Below, piece after piece: positions 9,071-16,995 of a stretch of DNA of 64,000 nt (its first letter is position 1; each line of letters starts with the position of its first letter). Where the stretch lies: NCBI RefSeq assembly GCF_000348725.1, contig NC_020813.1, forward strand, positions 992,001 through 1,056,000, written 5' to 3'. The translations under genes were made by a program, and so were the position numbers. The stretch is from Pseudobdellovibrio exovorus JSS. GTDB taxonomy: Bacteria > Bdellovibrionota > Bdellovibrionia > Bdellovibrionales > Bdellovibrionaceae. The notes beneath the pieces are model-generated. The model was not told where the DNA came from and searched no databases. It was given only the letters and a program-made list of their open reading frames with translations.

Positions 9071-12000
9071 GTTTATATCAGCACTTTTGTGTCCAGTCGT
9101 GGCGTTGTCCGTTGCTGGCTGCGGGATTAAATTAGGAGAAAAAAATAATAAACAGGAAAAAGTCGCTGAAATCCAAGGGACCTCCTGCCTAAAGCCCTCT
9201 ATGGAGCTACTGAAAAAGTTTGTTGCAGGTAATGCCAATGACGATGAACTTTCGGAATCCTTAGAGTGTTTACAAAGTGTTTTGCTGACATTTAAAGAAA
9301 ATATCCGTGGTAAAGATGTTAATGCTTATACTCCCGAGGAAATTGGTAAGTTCTTAACGCAAAATTTCTTAAAGAATAGCACCTTTCAACTGACGCCAGA
9401 GCTAATGGGCGAAGTGCTCAAATTCAAAGTGATGCTTTTAGGTGGGGACACCGAAAAAATCACGAAAGAAGAGATCATTCGTCTGGTCGATGTTTTTGCT
9501 CGTTACAAGCCAGAACTATTAAAACTTAATCCGCACATGAAAGTGATCACAGGTAAGTGGGCGGCAACAGGCAACGAAAAACAAGATCAGCGTCAATTTA
9601 ATGAGGCGAAACGTGCCCTGATTTCTTTCTTAGATCATTTAGGTCGCGATTTAGCCTATACGCAAAGATCTTATGAGTTGAATGACATGTTCGGTTTAGT
9701 CGAAAAAATTGCGGGTATCGTAAATGCGAATGAAAGCACTCTTTCTACAATTCGCAATGCACGCGTAGCGATTATCTCTTTCAAAAAAGCTTTAATTGGT
9801 GGTGACTCTTCGCTAACAGGACAAGAGTGGGTGTCTTTTACACAAACTTTGTCCCAAGCTTATGCGCAGTACTTACGAGTTCAATATTTCCTTAAACCGC
9901 TGAAGGCAAGTCAATCTACTGAAAAGTGGCAGGTGTATGAAGGCATCGCAACAGACGTTGTGGGGCTGATCGAAGATCTATTAGGACGCAAAACTGGCGG
10001 CTTGCTTTCAAACAATGAGATTATTGAGCTATTGGGTAGCTTAAGACCTCTATTGCCATCTTTAGAGTTAAATGCAGAGATGGTGGGACAAATCAATCAT
10101 ATCAAGATCATGCTTTTGGGACGTCATAATTTGTCTGAGCAAGGGTGGTCAAAAGAGGACTTCTCGACTTTAAAAAGAAAGATTCCTGTTCTATTAAAAA
10201 ACATCAATGTCATCACAGCGAACTTAAAACATTTAAAAGTAAATAAGGAAGCCTATCGTAAGTCAGAAATTAAGTATGAAGACTTCCAACAGGCCGAGCT
10301 TGCTATTCAAGCCGCTGTTAAAGAGATCGGCGAGCAAATTGTTGAATCCTACGACTTAGATGTTTTAAAAGCGACAGTTTTGAATTTATCGCGAACAGTT
10401 TTAAAAGACAGTCTAAAACTTCCAGAAAATATTGAGCAGCTATTTGAAGTTGTAAAAACAGCTAAATACACGCTGACAGGTGAATCGGGTGCGACTGTAA
10501 GCCGCAACGGGATTCGATTATTGTTAAATGTCGGTATTCACATGTACGCGAACTTCGTTGAATTTTCGAACTTCGTCAGTGTTTTTAAAATTGAAGAGAA
10601 TGAATTCACAGCAAATCTAGCTAAGTTGCTGCCTAAATTTAAAGAGAGCACAGCATTATTGCTGCGAATGAAGCCTGATCATAATATCAGTACGCAAGAG
10701 ATAGTACCTCTGGTGATGTCTTTGCAAGAGCAGGGCTTACTGAAGACGAAGTTTCGTCAGGCCAGTGTAGAGTCGACTATCAATGCTCTGTGGAGTCATC
10801 TATTAAATGATCCGGCTAAGCGTTTAGGGACACCACGTGTGCATCTGGGTGGATTCGGGAGCGTGGCTTTAGAGCAATTGGCAACCGAACTTCAGCACTG
10901 GGTTCTTAATCAGATGGTGATCAACAGACTTTTCACAGAAAAGGAAAGTTACACGAAAGAAGAATTGGCGCCGGCGTTACAGCAGATGGGCTTATCTGAA
11001 CTTCATCGCTTAGTTGGAGCTAAAGGTCTGATGAACTTTAACAGTTCTGGCTATCTTAAGATTTTATCCGAGACGAACGGGCGCTATACTCGCGGAGATT
11101 TAATTAAATCTAACTTAGCCCGCGCAATTAGCCGCTTGGTGATTAGAGCTTTTGCTACAGATATTAATCGCGTCAATAACTTGCAAGGTGTTAATCAAGA
11201 TGAGCTACAAGCTGGCTTTAATCTGGTGCGAGGTCTTCTTGTGGATATTGGTATGATGGATGAAGTGGGTGCAGATGGCTTCGTGGCCTCTCGCTTCAGG
11301 GAAGCTAATCTATTTCTATCAGTGGGTAATGGCGATAGTATAGCCAGCTTAGAAGAGATTCATCATTTGGCTTTACATATTATGTCGGGCCTTGGCCGCG
11401 CTAATGCACTGAAACCGCTGGCGCTTGAGCGTTGTGTACAGACCCGTAACACAGAAAATGAAGGCTTAAGCCTTCTTGATGAAAGCTGTCTAATTGATTT
11501 GTACTACAATGAGGTGGCCGCATTCTCTGATTTGCCTAAGCTCCTTGAGATGAAGCAAAAGCATACGGAAGAGGAAGTGAAGACGTATTACCTGAGCTTA
11601 TTGAAAGCTGCAGGGTATGTGCAGACGGAAGAGAAGCAAGTGAAACTAAGTGACGCCGCTTTATTCCCTCACGTGGCGCAGTACTTAGAAATGATTTATT
11701 ACTCACACGATAAGAGTCAGGATTCTTTACTTCAGAAAGAAGAAGCTCTAGCTGCCTTCCCTGTATTTAAAGAGTTGATTGTAACACTGACAAAATCTTT
11801 CCCTGCGCTCGTCGAGGACGATATGCCAGGTGTATTTATCTTCTTATTAAAAGAGGGTAAGGCCCCAAGAACTCTGGCTGAAAAATTACGATTTGCAGCC
11901 TTTGTTAAGGACCATGACTGCAGTAAACCAGAGGGCTGTCATAAGGGTTGGGATATTCAAAGTACACGTTTAGATTTAGGTAAGATCTTTAACTTCATTG

Positions 12001-12074
12001 CAGAAGCGACGAAGCCACAGCCTCCGACTCCAGTAGTTGCAGGCGCCGGTACTGAGACCGCAGGGAACGAGTAA
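9060..12074 (+). CDS. Large EF-hand-like repeat lipoprotein of module A
   Basis: A 1004-residue lipoprotein with lipobox LSVAGC (Cys21, then Gly, so predicted to go to the outer membrane). The mature chain is mostly helical. A recurring signature, roughly LLGG-x3-KIT-x2-E, appears near residues 126, 245, 352 and 472, with more EF-hand-like forms near 624 (KESYTKEEL), 755-766 (VGNGDSIASLEE) and 884-895 (DKSQDSLLQKEE, a nearly canonical calcium loop). Spacing is 107-152 residues. It is homologous to the lipoprotein at 20636 over its ends and signature units. The gene overlaps the preceding barrel gene by 11 bases and ends in a terminator. The likely role, by inference, is a surface or periplasmic partner of the barrel. 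Function unknown. Confidence 0.85.
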   Translation: MRSKFISALLCPVVALSVAGCGIKLGEKNNKQEKVAEIQGTSCLKPSMELLKKFVAGNANDDELSESLECLQSVLLTFKENIRGKDVNAYTPEEIGKFLTQNFLKNSTFQLTPELMGEVLKFKVMLLGGDTEKITKEEIIRLVDVFARYKPELLKLNPHMKVITGKWAATGNEKQDQRQFNEAKRALISFLDHLGRDLAYTQRSYELNDMFGLVEKIAGIVNANESTLSTIRNARVAIISFKKALIGGDSSLTGQEWVSFTQTLSQAYAQYLRVQYFLKPLKASQSTEKWQVYEGIATDVVGLIEDLLGRKTGGLLSNNEIIELLGSLRPLLPSLELNAEMVGQINHIKIMLLGRHNLSEQGWSKEDFSTLKRKIPVLLKNINVITANLKHLKVNKEAYRKSEIKYEDFQQAELAIQAAVKEIGEQIVESYDLDVLKATVLNLSRTVLKDSLKLPENIEQLFEVVKTAKYTLTGESGATVSRNGIRLLLNVGIHMYANFVEFSNFVSVFKIEENEFTANLAKLLPKFKESTALLLRMKPDHNISTQEIVPLVMSLQEQGLLKTKFRQASVESTINALWSHLLNDPAKRLGTPRVHLGGFGSVALEQLATELQHWVLNQMVINRLFTEKESYTKEELAPALQQMGLSELHRLVGAKGLMNFNSSGYLKILSETNGRYTRGDLIKSNLARAISRLVIRAFATDINRVNNLQGVNQDELQAGFNLVRGLLVDIGMMDEVGADGFVASRFREANLFLSVGNGDSIASLEEIHHLALHIMSGLGRANALKPLALERCVQTRNTENEGLSLLDESCLIDLYYNEVAAFSDLPKLLEMKQKHTEEEVKTYYLSLLKAAGYVQTEEKQVKLSDAALFPHVAQYLEMIYYSHDKSQDSLLQKEEALAAFPVFKELIVTLTKSFPALVEDDMPGVFIFLLKEGKAPRTLAEKLRFAAFVKDHDCSKPEGCHKGWDIQSTRLDLGKIFNFIAEATKPQPPTPVVAGAGTETAGNE

Positions 12075-12096
12075 AGGGGCGTATCAGCCCCTTTTT
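12073..12096 (+). terminator. Intrinsic terminator after module A
   Basis: Stem AAAGGGGC / GCCCCTTT with loop GTATCA followed by TT and G; the left arm begins inside the TAA stop of the large lipoprotein. It sits between convergent genes. Confidence 0.8.
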
Positions 12097-12101
12097 GCGT
12101 C

Positions 12102-12536
12102 TTACTTTTTTAATTCAAGACTTGTTTTTAAAGCGTGATTTTCGTTTCGAAGCTGATCAATCTCGGCGTAAAGAAGCATGATCTTTTTATTGAGCTCATG
12201 GATTTCTTTGGCATCTTGCGGAGAGATGCGGGCCCCTTCTTGTGAGTGATTATCTTCAAATTGTGCAATGGCTTGATTTGGTTTGGTCTTAAAGCCACTG
12301 CTTTCTGAAAGCCCTAGCTCGGGGTCCACCTGTTGAATAATCGCTGTATTCGACTTATTCAAAATATGTTTCATACTATCTTGAACTTGAGAGATTTTTG
12401 CCCCGTAGGTTTTAATAGTTTTAATTTTAGGTGGGAACTCGCCAGTTAAGAAGCTAATTGCGAAATAGCCGACAATCAGCATAACCAATAGGTTAACCAC
12501 CAACATCTTCAGTAATGATGAGAATAATCCGTTCAT
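12102..12536 (-). CDS. Small bitopic membrane protein with C-terminal coiled coil
   Basis: A 144-residue protein not recognised as a known family. It has one N-terminal membrane helix (residues about 9-30, MLVVNLLVMLIVGYFAISFL), then a polar, poorly ordered middle, then a heptad-like C-terminal helix (about 108-142, ELNKKIMLLYAEIDQLRNEN) that looks like a coiled coil. The topology resembles small scaffold proteins of the divisome type (one helix plus coiled coil), but no sequence motif supports that. It follows dcd after one base and probably shares its transcript (rpmG-dcd-this gene). Confidence 0.7.
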   Translation of the reverse strand: MNGLFSSLLKMLVVNLLVMLIVGYFAISFLTGEFPPKIKTIKTYGAKISQVQDSMKHILNKSNTAIIQQVDPELGLSESSGFKTKPNQAIAQFEDNHSQEGARISPQDAKEIHELNKKIMLLYAEIDQLRNENHALKTSLELKK

Positions 12537-12537
12537 A

Positions 12538-13074
12538 TTAGAACTTATTCTTAAACATCATTGATTCAACAGGAATTGATTTTTTATCGTTATATTTTGC
12601 GTTAGATTTTTTGTTGTACATATTTTGAATGTCACCTTTGACTTCAAAATAAATGAGTTGTCCCACAGGCATACCTGCGTAGACGCGTACAGGTTGTTTT
12701 ACAGAGATTTCCAGTGTCCAGTGATTGCAGAAGCCCACGTCACCTTTACCGGCAGTTGCATGGATGTCGATACCAAGACGACCCACACTTGATTTTCCCT
12801 CTAAGAAAGGCACATGAGCATGAGTTTCAGTGTACTCAGCAGTAACCCCTAAATAAAACTTAGCAGGGGTTAAAACATAACCTTCTTCAGGGATTTCAAA
12901 AGTTTTGATTTTATTATGAGCTTTAGCATCTAGGATTTCGTCGTCGTAAACGGCCAAAGTTTTGCCTAAGTGTACATCGTATGAGTTTGTACCAAGGCAT
13001 GATAAATCAAAGGGCTCGATTTTGATGAGCCCTTTTTCGATATGACTTAAGATTTCTTTGTCAGTAAGAATCAT
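12538..13074 (-). CDS. dcd: dCTP deaminase
   Basis: Cytosolic trimeric enzyme of 178 residues that deaminates dCTP towards dUTP for thymidylate synthesis. The family core is clear: LEGKSSVGRLGIDIHATAG followed by GDVGFCNHWTLEISV, which includes the SSxxR phosphate loop and the catalytic Glu of TLEI. The N-terminal GTNSYDVHLG is also typical. Length is close to the E. coli enzyme (193). Whether it is the mono- or bifunctional (dUMP-forming) type cannot be decided by eye. It lies 25 bases behind rpmG and one base ahead of the coiled-coil membrane protein. Confidence 0.93.
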   Translation of the reverse strand: MILTDKEILSHIEKGLIKIEPFDLSCLGTNSYDVHLGKTLAVYDDEILDAKAHNKIKTFEIPEEGYVLTPAKFYLGVTAEYTETHAHVPFLEGKSSVGRLGIDIHATAGKGDVGFCNHWTLEISVKQPVRVYAGMPVGQLIYFEVKGDIQNMYNKKSNAKYNDKKSIPVESMMFKNKF

Positions 13075-13099
13075 AATCCTAAAACACTATACGCTGAAA

Positions 13100-13279
13100 T
13101 TATTTAGTTTCGCGGTGAACAGTGTGTTTTTTTAAATTAGGATTGTATTTCTTTTTTTCTAAACGACCAGGAGTTTTAGTTTTGTTTTTTGTAGTTGTGT
13201 AACGAGAAACAGGTTTTCCAGCTGCTTTAGCTTCTGTGCACTCTAAAGTTACAATAATACGACCAGTCTTTTTTGCCAT
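13100..13279 (-). CDS. rpmG: Ribosomal protein bL33
   Basis: A 59-residue basic protein beginning [17 protein letters not shown] and containing the L33 core [20 protein letters not shown], ending [13 protein letters not shown]. It is a protein of the large ribosomal subunit near the E site. Only one cysteine (residue 14) is present, so this is the zinc-free (C-minus) paralogue type. The start has a strong AAGAGGTG ribosome-binding site and the gene is preceded by a near-consensus promoter. dcd follows after 25 bases, which suggests co-transcription. Confidence 0.93.
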   Translation of the reverse strand: MAKKTGRIIVTLECTEAKAAGKPVSRYTTTKNKTKTPGRLEKKKYNPNLKKHTVHRETK

Positions 13280-13314
13280 GATACACCTCTTAAATGAATT
13301 CCAAAGACCTTCTT

Positions 13315-13343
13315 TTATAAGTAGGTTTACAGCGGTCAGTCAA
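13315..13343 (-). promoter_or_regulatory. Sigma-70-type promoter for rpmG-dcd
   Basis: Reading on the minus strand: -35 TTGACT, a 17-base spacer, -10 TTATAA. The predicted start of transcription is about 30 bases before the rpmG ATG. This is one of the best vegetative promoter matches in the window. Confidence 0.7.
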
Positions 13344-13381
13344 TCGAATATAAGGGTCTGGTACGAAATTGAGGGGTTTTT

Positions 13382-14233
13382 ATGCTTAAAAGATCGGTAT
13401 TTCTAGCTCTATCCGCATTATTTTATAGCTCTTGTGCTTTTTCTCAGCTTTTTGATGGCCGAACAGGTCAAGAAACCTCTCTGGAAAACCTGCTGAGTCG
13501 GGTACAAGCGGGCCATATCGTCATATTGGGCGAAAACCATGGTCTTGCCAGCCATAAAGAGCAACACCTCGAAATTTTACGCGGCTTACGCGCTAAAGGC
13601 TTAAAAGTTTCGGTGGGGATGGAGTTCGTCAATTACACGGACCAAACTTATCTAGATCAATACCGTGCGGGAGCCTTAACGGAAGATCAATTTCTAGCGG
13701 CTATCAAATGGGGTGGTTATAGCTTTGATTTCTATCGTGAACAGATTCTATTTCCAGCTTTGGCATTTAATGAAACCACAGTGGGATTAAATATCTCGCG
13801 CCAGATCACTTCGAAAATTTCAAGACAGGGGCTAGAGAGCTTAGATGAAGCTGAGCAGGCGCTATTGCCTCCAGCTTTTACTTTGGGTCGTGAGTCTTAC
13901 AAGACGCGCTTTATGTTAGCGGCGGGACATCACTGCAAGAGTCCGTTGAATTGTTTTACGGCTCAGTCGGCGTGGGATGATACGATGGCATGGCAGACGG
14001 CCGAGTTCATGCAGGCTCATCCTGATCATGTCCTTGTGATTGTTGTCGGAGAATTCCATGTTCAGTACGGCGGAGGGTTGCCAGATCGTATCCGTGCACG
14101 ATTAGCGGACGCTCGTCTGGTGACGGTGTCGCAGGTGAATGGCGAGGGAATGTTAGACGAAGAAAAGCAAGAGCAGATCGAGCCTTCTTTGACTGAAGGC
14201 CCGCGCGCTGATTTCATATGGATTAGTCAGTAG
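13382..14233 (+). CDS. ChaN-like haem-binding/Tiki-superfamily secreted protein
   Basis: A 283-residue exported protein with a signal peptide (LALSALFYSSCAFS). The family signatures are VILGENHGLASHKEQHLEIL near residue 45 and VVGEFHVQYGGGLPDRIRAR near residue 222. These match the ChaN (DUF399) haem-binding/EreA-Tiki fold, where the GENH glutamate and histidines form the metal or haem site. The Cys in SSCAFS could serve as a poor lipobox, but Sec cleavage after AFS looks as likely. Family members bind haem for iron acquisition or act as metalloproteases; which applies here is open. A GAGGGG ribosome-binding site precedes the ATG. Confidence 0.75.
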   Translation: MLKRSVFLALSALFYSSCAFSQLFDGRTGQETSLENLLSRVQAGHIVILGENHGLASHKEQHLEILRGLRAKGLKVSVGMEFVNYTDQTYLDQYRAGALTEDQFLAAIKWGGYSFDFYREQILFPALAFNETTVGLNISRQITSKISRQGLESLDEAEQALLPPAFTLGRESYKTRFMLAAGHHCKSPLNCFTAQSAWDDTMAWQTAEFMQAHPDHVLVIVVGEFHVQYGGGLPDRIRARLADARLVTVSQVNGEGMLDEEKQEQIEPSLTEGPRADFIWISQ

Positions 14234-14246
14234 TTACTTAAATCCG

Positions 14247-14840
14247 TTAGCGAATAGCTTTAACTTCTTCCATGGCTTTATTTTCTAAAATTGCAGCGAT
14301 GACCAGCGTGGCGCGTTTCATTTTTGAAAAGAAATCCTGTTCAGCTCCAAGAATAATTCTTTGAGGATGACCATCCCAGCTTTGCTTAATCTTATCATTT
14401 AATAGCAAGGCTTCATGGAAGCTTTCCGTACGGATTTCATTACTGGTGTCGTAATCAGGTTCTGTCGCTGTGTCTAAATGAATAACCCAGTCATAGCGAG
14501 CAAGTTCAGCAGCGCGAGTTGTCTGAGTTGTTTCAAAAAAATTATCGGCTGAATCGGGCCAGTAAGCTAAGGCATCCAATGAACCACGATCACACACGAT
14601 CAAGGCTTCGGGATTTGTCTTACAGCGCAAAGCCTCTAATTCTTTTTGTGTGAAGTAAATCGCTCGTTGAGCATGGAAGTAGCCTTCATAGCTTTTAACA
14701 CGAGGAAAGCCGCCCTTGTACAGGATCGAGGCCGCTTCTGGGACGATCTTTACTTTTTGTCCAAACTCTTTTCTAAGAGCTTCAATTAAGGTTGTTTTTC
14801 CGCCAGAGGGGCCACCAGTAATCGCAATTTTAACAGGCAT
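14247..14840 (-). CDS. P-loop ATPase/kinase, AAA_28-type
   Basis: A 197-residue single-domain P-loop protein. The Walker A is ITGGPSGGKTTLIEAL at the very N-terminus, with a Walker-B-like strand ALIVCDRGSLDALAYW (around residues 80-95) and a DTATEPDYDTSNEIRTE segment typical of the NadR-like/AAA_28 kinase-like family. Substrate unknown. It lies 18 bases downstream of the Rossmann protein gene on the same strand and has AAAGGA before its ATG, so the two are probably co-expressed. Confidence 0.72.
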   Translation of the reverse strand: MPVKIAITGGPSGGKTTLIEALRKEFGQKVKIVPEAASILYKGGFPRVKSYEGYFHAQRAIYFTQKELEALRCKTNPEALIVCDRGSLDALAYWPDSADNFFETTQTTRAAELARYDWVIHLDTATEPDYDTSNEIRTESFHEALLLNDKIKQSWDGHPQRIILGAEQDFFSKMKRATLVIAAILENKAMEEVKAIR

Positions 14841-14858
14841 AGAAATTCCTTTAATGAA

Positions 14859-16154
14859 CTAAGTTACACTCTTAACGACAACATCATGTCCTATCCAAGC
14901 TACAGGTGATTTTGGGTGATAGCCATCGTGAAGCATGATGTACCCACAGGCTCTAAAAATCAATTCACTCAAGGTAGCTGTCATCAATGATTTTTCGTCT
15001 TTGTGTAAAGAGAAAATTCGATCCGAAGTCTCAAGACCTAATGCTAACTGCTCTTTACCAGAGTGATGTGGCCAGCCCTCATAGACACTGGTTTTCAAAA
15101 AGAGTTCAGAGTTTAAAAAGTCATCTACAATTTGGAAAATTTGCTCGATAGAGGCATCTTCTTTTAAAACAGCACGGCATTCATTTTTAATTTTTTGAGT
15201 CAATTCATGTTGAGGCTGATCTTTTTCGAAAGCGCGGATCAAGTTGTAAAGTGGAATTTCAATCCCTTGGAAAATGGAACTCGAGTTTGTTAAAATCTCA
15301 GGACAATTGTAGACACACGTTTTGATACCTTGTTGGCTCCATTTTTTCGAAATACCTTCGAGTTCAACTTTTGCCCAACCTTGAATGTAGGGGGCGTAAG
15401 ATTGCCATTTGTAATCGTCATTGATGATGATCTCGGTGCCATGGTAGCCGTAAGCCACGTAGCTGACACTTCCGCCTTTTGACTCAATTTGCTGTCTTAG
15501 ATTTGCGGACTCATCAATCAGGATATTGTAAGTTTCAGCAGTGACTTCTTGAAAATTAAGTTCCAACAGACGACCAATGGTACTTTTCCAGAAAATCTCT
15601 GAAGGTAAGAAGCGGTCTCCGGTTCCTTTGAAAACGCGATTCATCAATGGCATGACGATTTTACAGCGGGGAACTCCACCTGCCATTAAGTGGGCAAAGT
15701 GAACATGGGCTCCGTCTTTCAGGTGAGGAGTCAGCTCTTTTAAAAACTGCTGAACACTTTGTCTGAAGCGCAGGCGTCCTTTTTCTTTGGATTCTTGTAA
15801 AGAGGTCTCTGGTAAAACAGCGTTTTGCCAATCACTGAGTTTAACATCTTTTAGATAGTCGACAGGTGACTTGCCGTGGGAATCTTTTTCTAAATCAAAT
15901 CCGGCCTCAAGAGGAACGTTAATAAAAGGCTGTGGAATTGACGCCGTTTCTTCAGCATTGAGAGCACGTAAGTTTCCTTCGCTATCGCGTCTTCCCACTG
16001 TGGCACGGATAACAGTTAGACCGCTCTTTTCGGCTTCTTCTACAAGCCCGTTTGCATAGCCGCGGTTAAAAAGTTCACCAAATAGTACAAGGACATCGCC
16101 TTTTTTAAAGGATTGAGTCTGAGGTTTTTCACGTAGTGGGTAGTAGTTTTTCAT
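14859..16154 (-). CDS. Rossmann-fold protein, possibly FabMG-type enoyl-ACP reductase
   Basis: A 431-residue cytosolic protein. Residues about 20-55 read as a first beta-alpha-beta nucleotide-binding unit (DVLVLFGELFNRGYANGLVE, then a strand TVIRATVGRR). The middle carries HVHFAHLMAGGVPRCKIVMP and a VSYVAYGYHGTE segment. This overall pattern recalls the atypical SDR-like family annotated as FabMG (enoyl-ACP reductases found through triclosan resistance), which I recall as occurring in Bdellovibrio relatives; that assignment is from memory and tentative. Length exceeds classical FabI (about 260). The small P-loop ATPase gene follows on the same strand. Confidence 0.45.
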   Translation of the reverse strand: MKNYYPLREKPQTQSFKKGDVLVLFGELFNRGYANGLVEEAEKSGLTVIRATVGRRDSEGNLRALNAEETASIPQPFINVPLEAGFDLEKDSHGKSPVDYLKDVKLSDWQNAVLPETSLQESKEKGRLRFRQSVQQFLKELTPHLKDGAHVHFAHLMAGGVPRCKIVMPLMNRVFKGTGDRFLPSEIFWKSTIGRLLELNFQEVTAETYNILIDESANLRQQIESKGGSVSYVAYGYHGTEIIINDDYKWQSYAPYIQGWAKVELEGISKKWSQQGIKTCVYNCPEILTNSSSIFQGIEIPLYNLIRAFEKDQPQHELTQKIKNECRAVLKEDASIEQIFQIVDDFLNSELFLKTSVYEGWPHHSGKEQLALGLETSDRIFSLHKDEKSLMTATLSELIFRACGYIMLHDGYHPKSPVAWIGHDVVVKSVT

Positions 16155-16215
16155 TCGGAAATAGTAGCGCGAGCTAATAGTTGACTCAACTAACAGTGAT
16201 TGACACGATTAGTTG

Positions 16216-16995
16216 ATGCTCGAAAAAAATGCTAAAATTCTTTCTTTGGTGCCGTCATGGACAGAAACCCTCATTGAAGCGGGTATTGATGTCGTCGGTA
16301 GGACGCGTTTCTGCATTCATCCCGAGTCAAAAGTGAAATCGATTCCCGCTGTTGGTGGCACTAAAAATATGCAAATCGATGAAATTTTGAAGCTGTCACC
16401 TGACTTGGTTGTTTTAGACCAAGAAGAGAATAAAAAAGAGATGGCTGAGGTATTAACTCAAAATGGAATTGAAATTGCTGTCTCCCATGTGACGGGTTTA
16501 CAAGAGGCTTCAGACTTTTTACACAATTTGGGTCAGAGACTTCAAAATCCAAAACTACAAGAGTACGCTCATCGCTATCGTCAGATCCTTGAAAAGAAAG
16601 AAAAAATCAATGCGGAATTATTCTGGAGACAGATTCTTATTCAAGATGCGGAACTGGTGGCAGAACTCAGTCGTAAATCCATTCAGGAGTTACAATTAAC
16701 ACCTATTGAATATGTGATTTGGAAGAATCCATTTATGGTTATTGGACAGGGGACATTTATAACTGAGGTGATGTCATTGGTAGGGGTTCATCTGTCACAT
16801 CCGCAGAAGTATCCGCAGATAGAGGCTTCTGCGCTTAAAAAAGCCATGTGCCTTTTTTCGAGCGAGCCTTTTCCTTTTGCTAAGTACATCCATCAGTTGA
16901 AAGCCGAAGGTTTTCAAGGCGCACTGGTCGATGGGGAAAAAATCAGTTGGTACGGATGGCGCAATCTTACTTTTTTAGAAAGCTGTTTTAATTGA
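16216..16995 (+). CDS. BtuF-like helical-backbone metal receptor, no signal peptide
   Basis: A 259-residue protein of the periplasmic-binding-protein family for corrinoids and metal chelates. Seen are ILSLVPSWTETLIEAGI at the N-terminus, VVGRTRFCIHP, VGGTKNMQIDEILKLSPDLVVLDQEENK, and the two-lobe architecture with a linking helix. Unlike BtuF there is no signal peptide or lipobox: the first strand starts at residue 7, so the protein should stay in the cytoplasm. I chose ATG 16216; a TTG one codon earlier is possible. No ABC transporter genes are adjacent. The 3' end overlaps the convergent waaA by 21 bases. Confidence 0.72.
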   Translation: MLEKNAKILSLVPSWTETLIEAGIDVVGRTRFCIHPESKVKSIPAVGGTKNMQIDEILKLSPDLVVLDQEENKKEMAEVLTQNGIEIAVSHVTGLQEASDFLHNLGQRLQNPKLQEYAHRYRQILEKKEKINAELFWRQILIQDAELVAELSRKSIQELQLTPIEYVIWKNPFMVIGQGTFITEVMSLVGVHLSHPQKYPQIEASALKKAMCLFSSEPFPFAKYIHQLKAEGFQGALVDGEKISWYGWRNLTFLESCFN

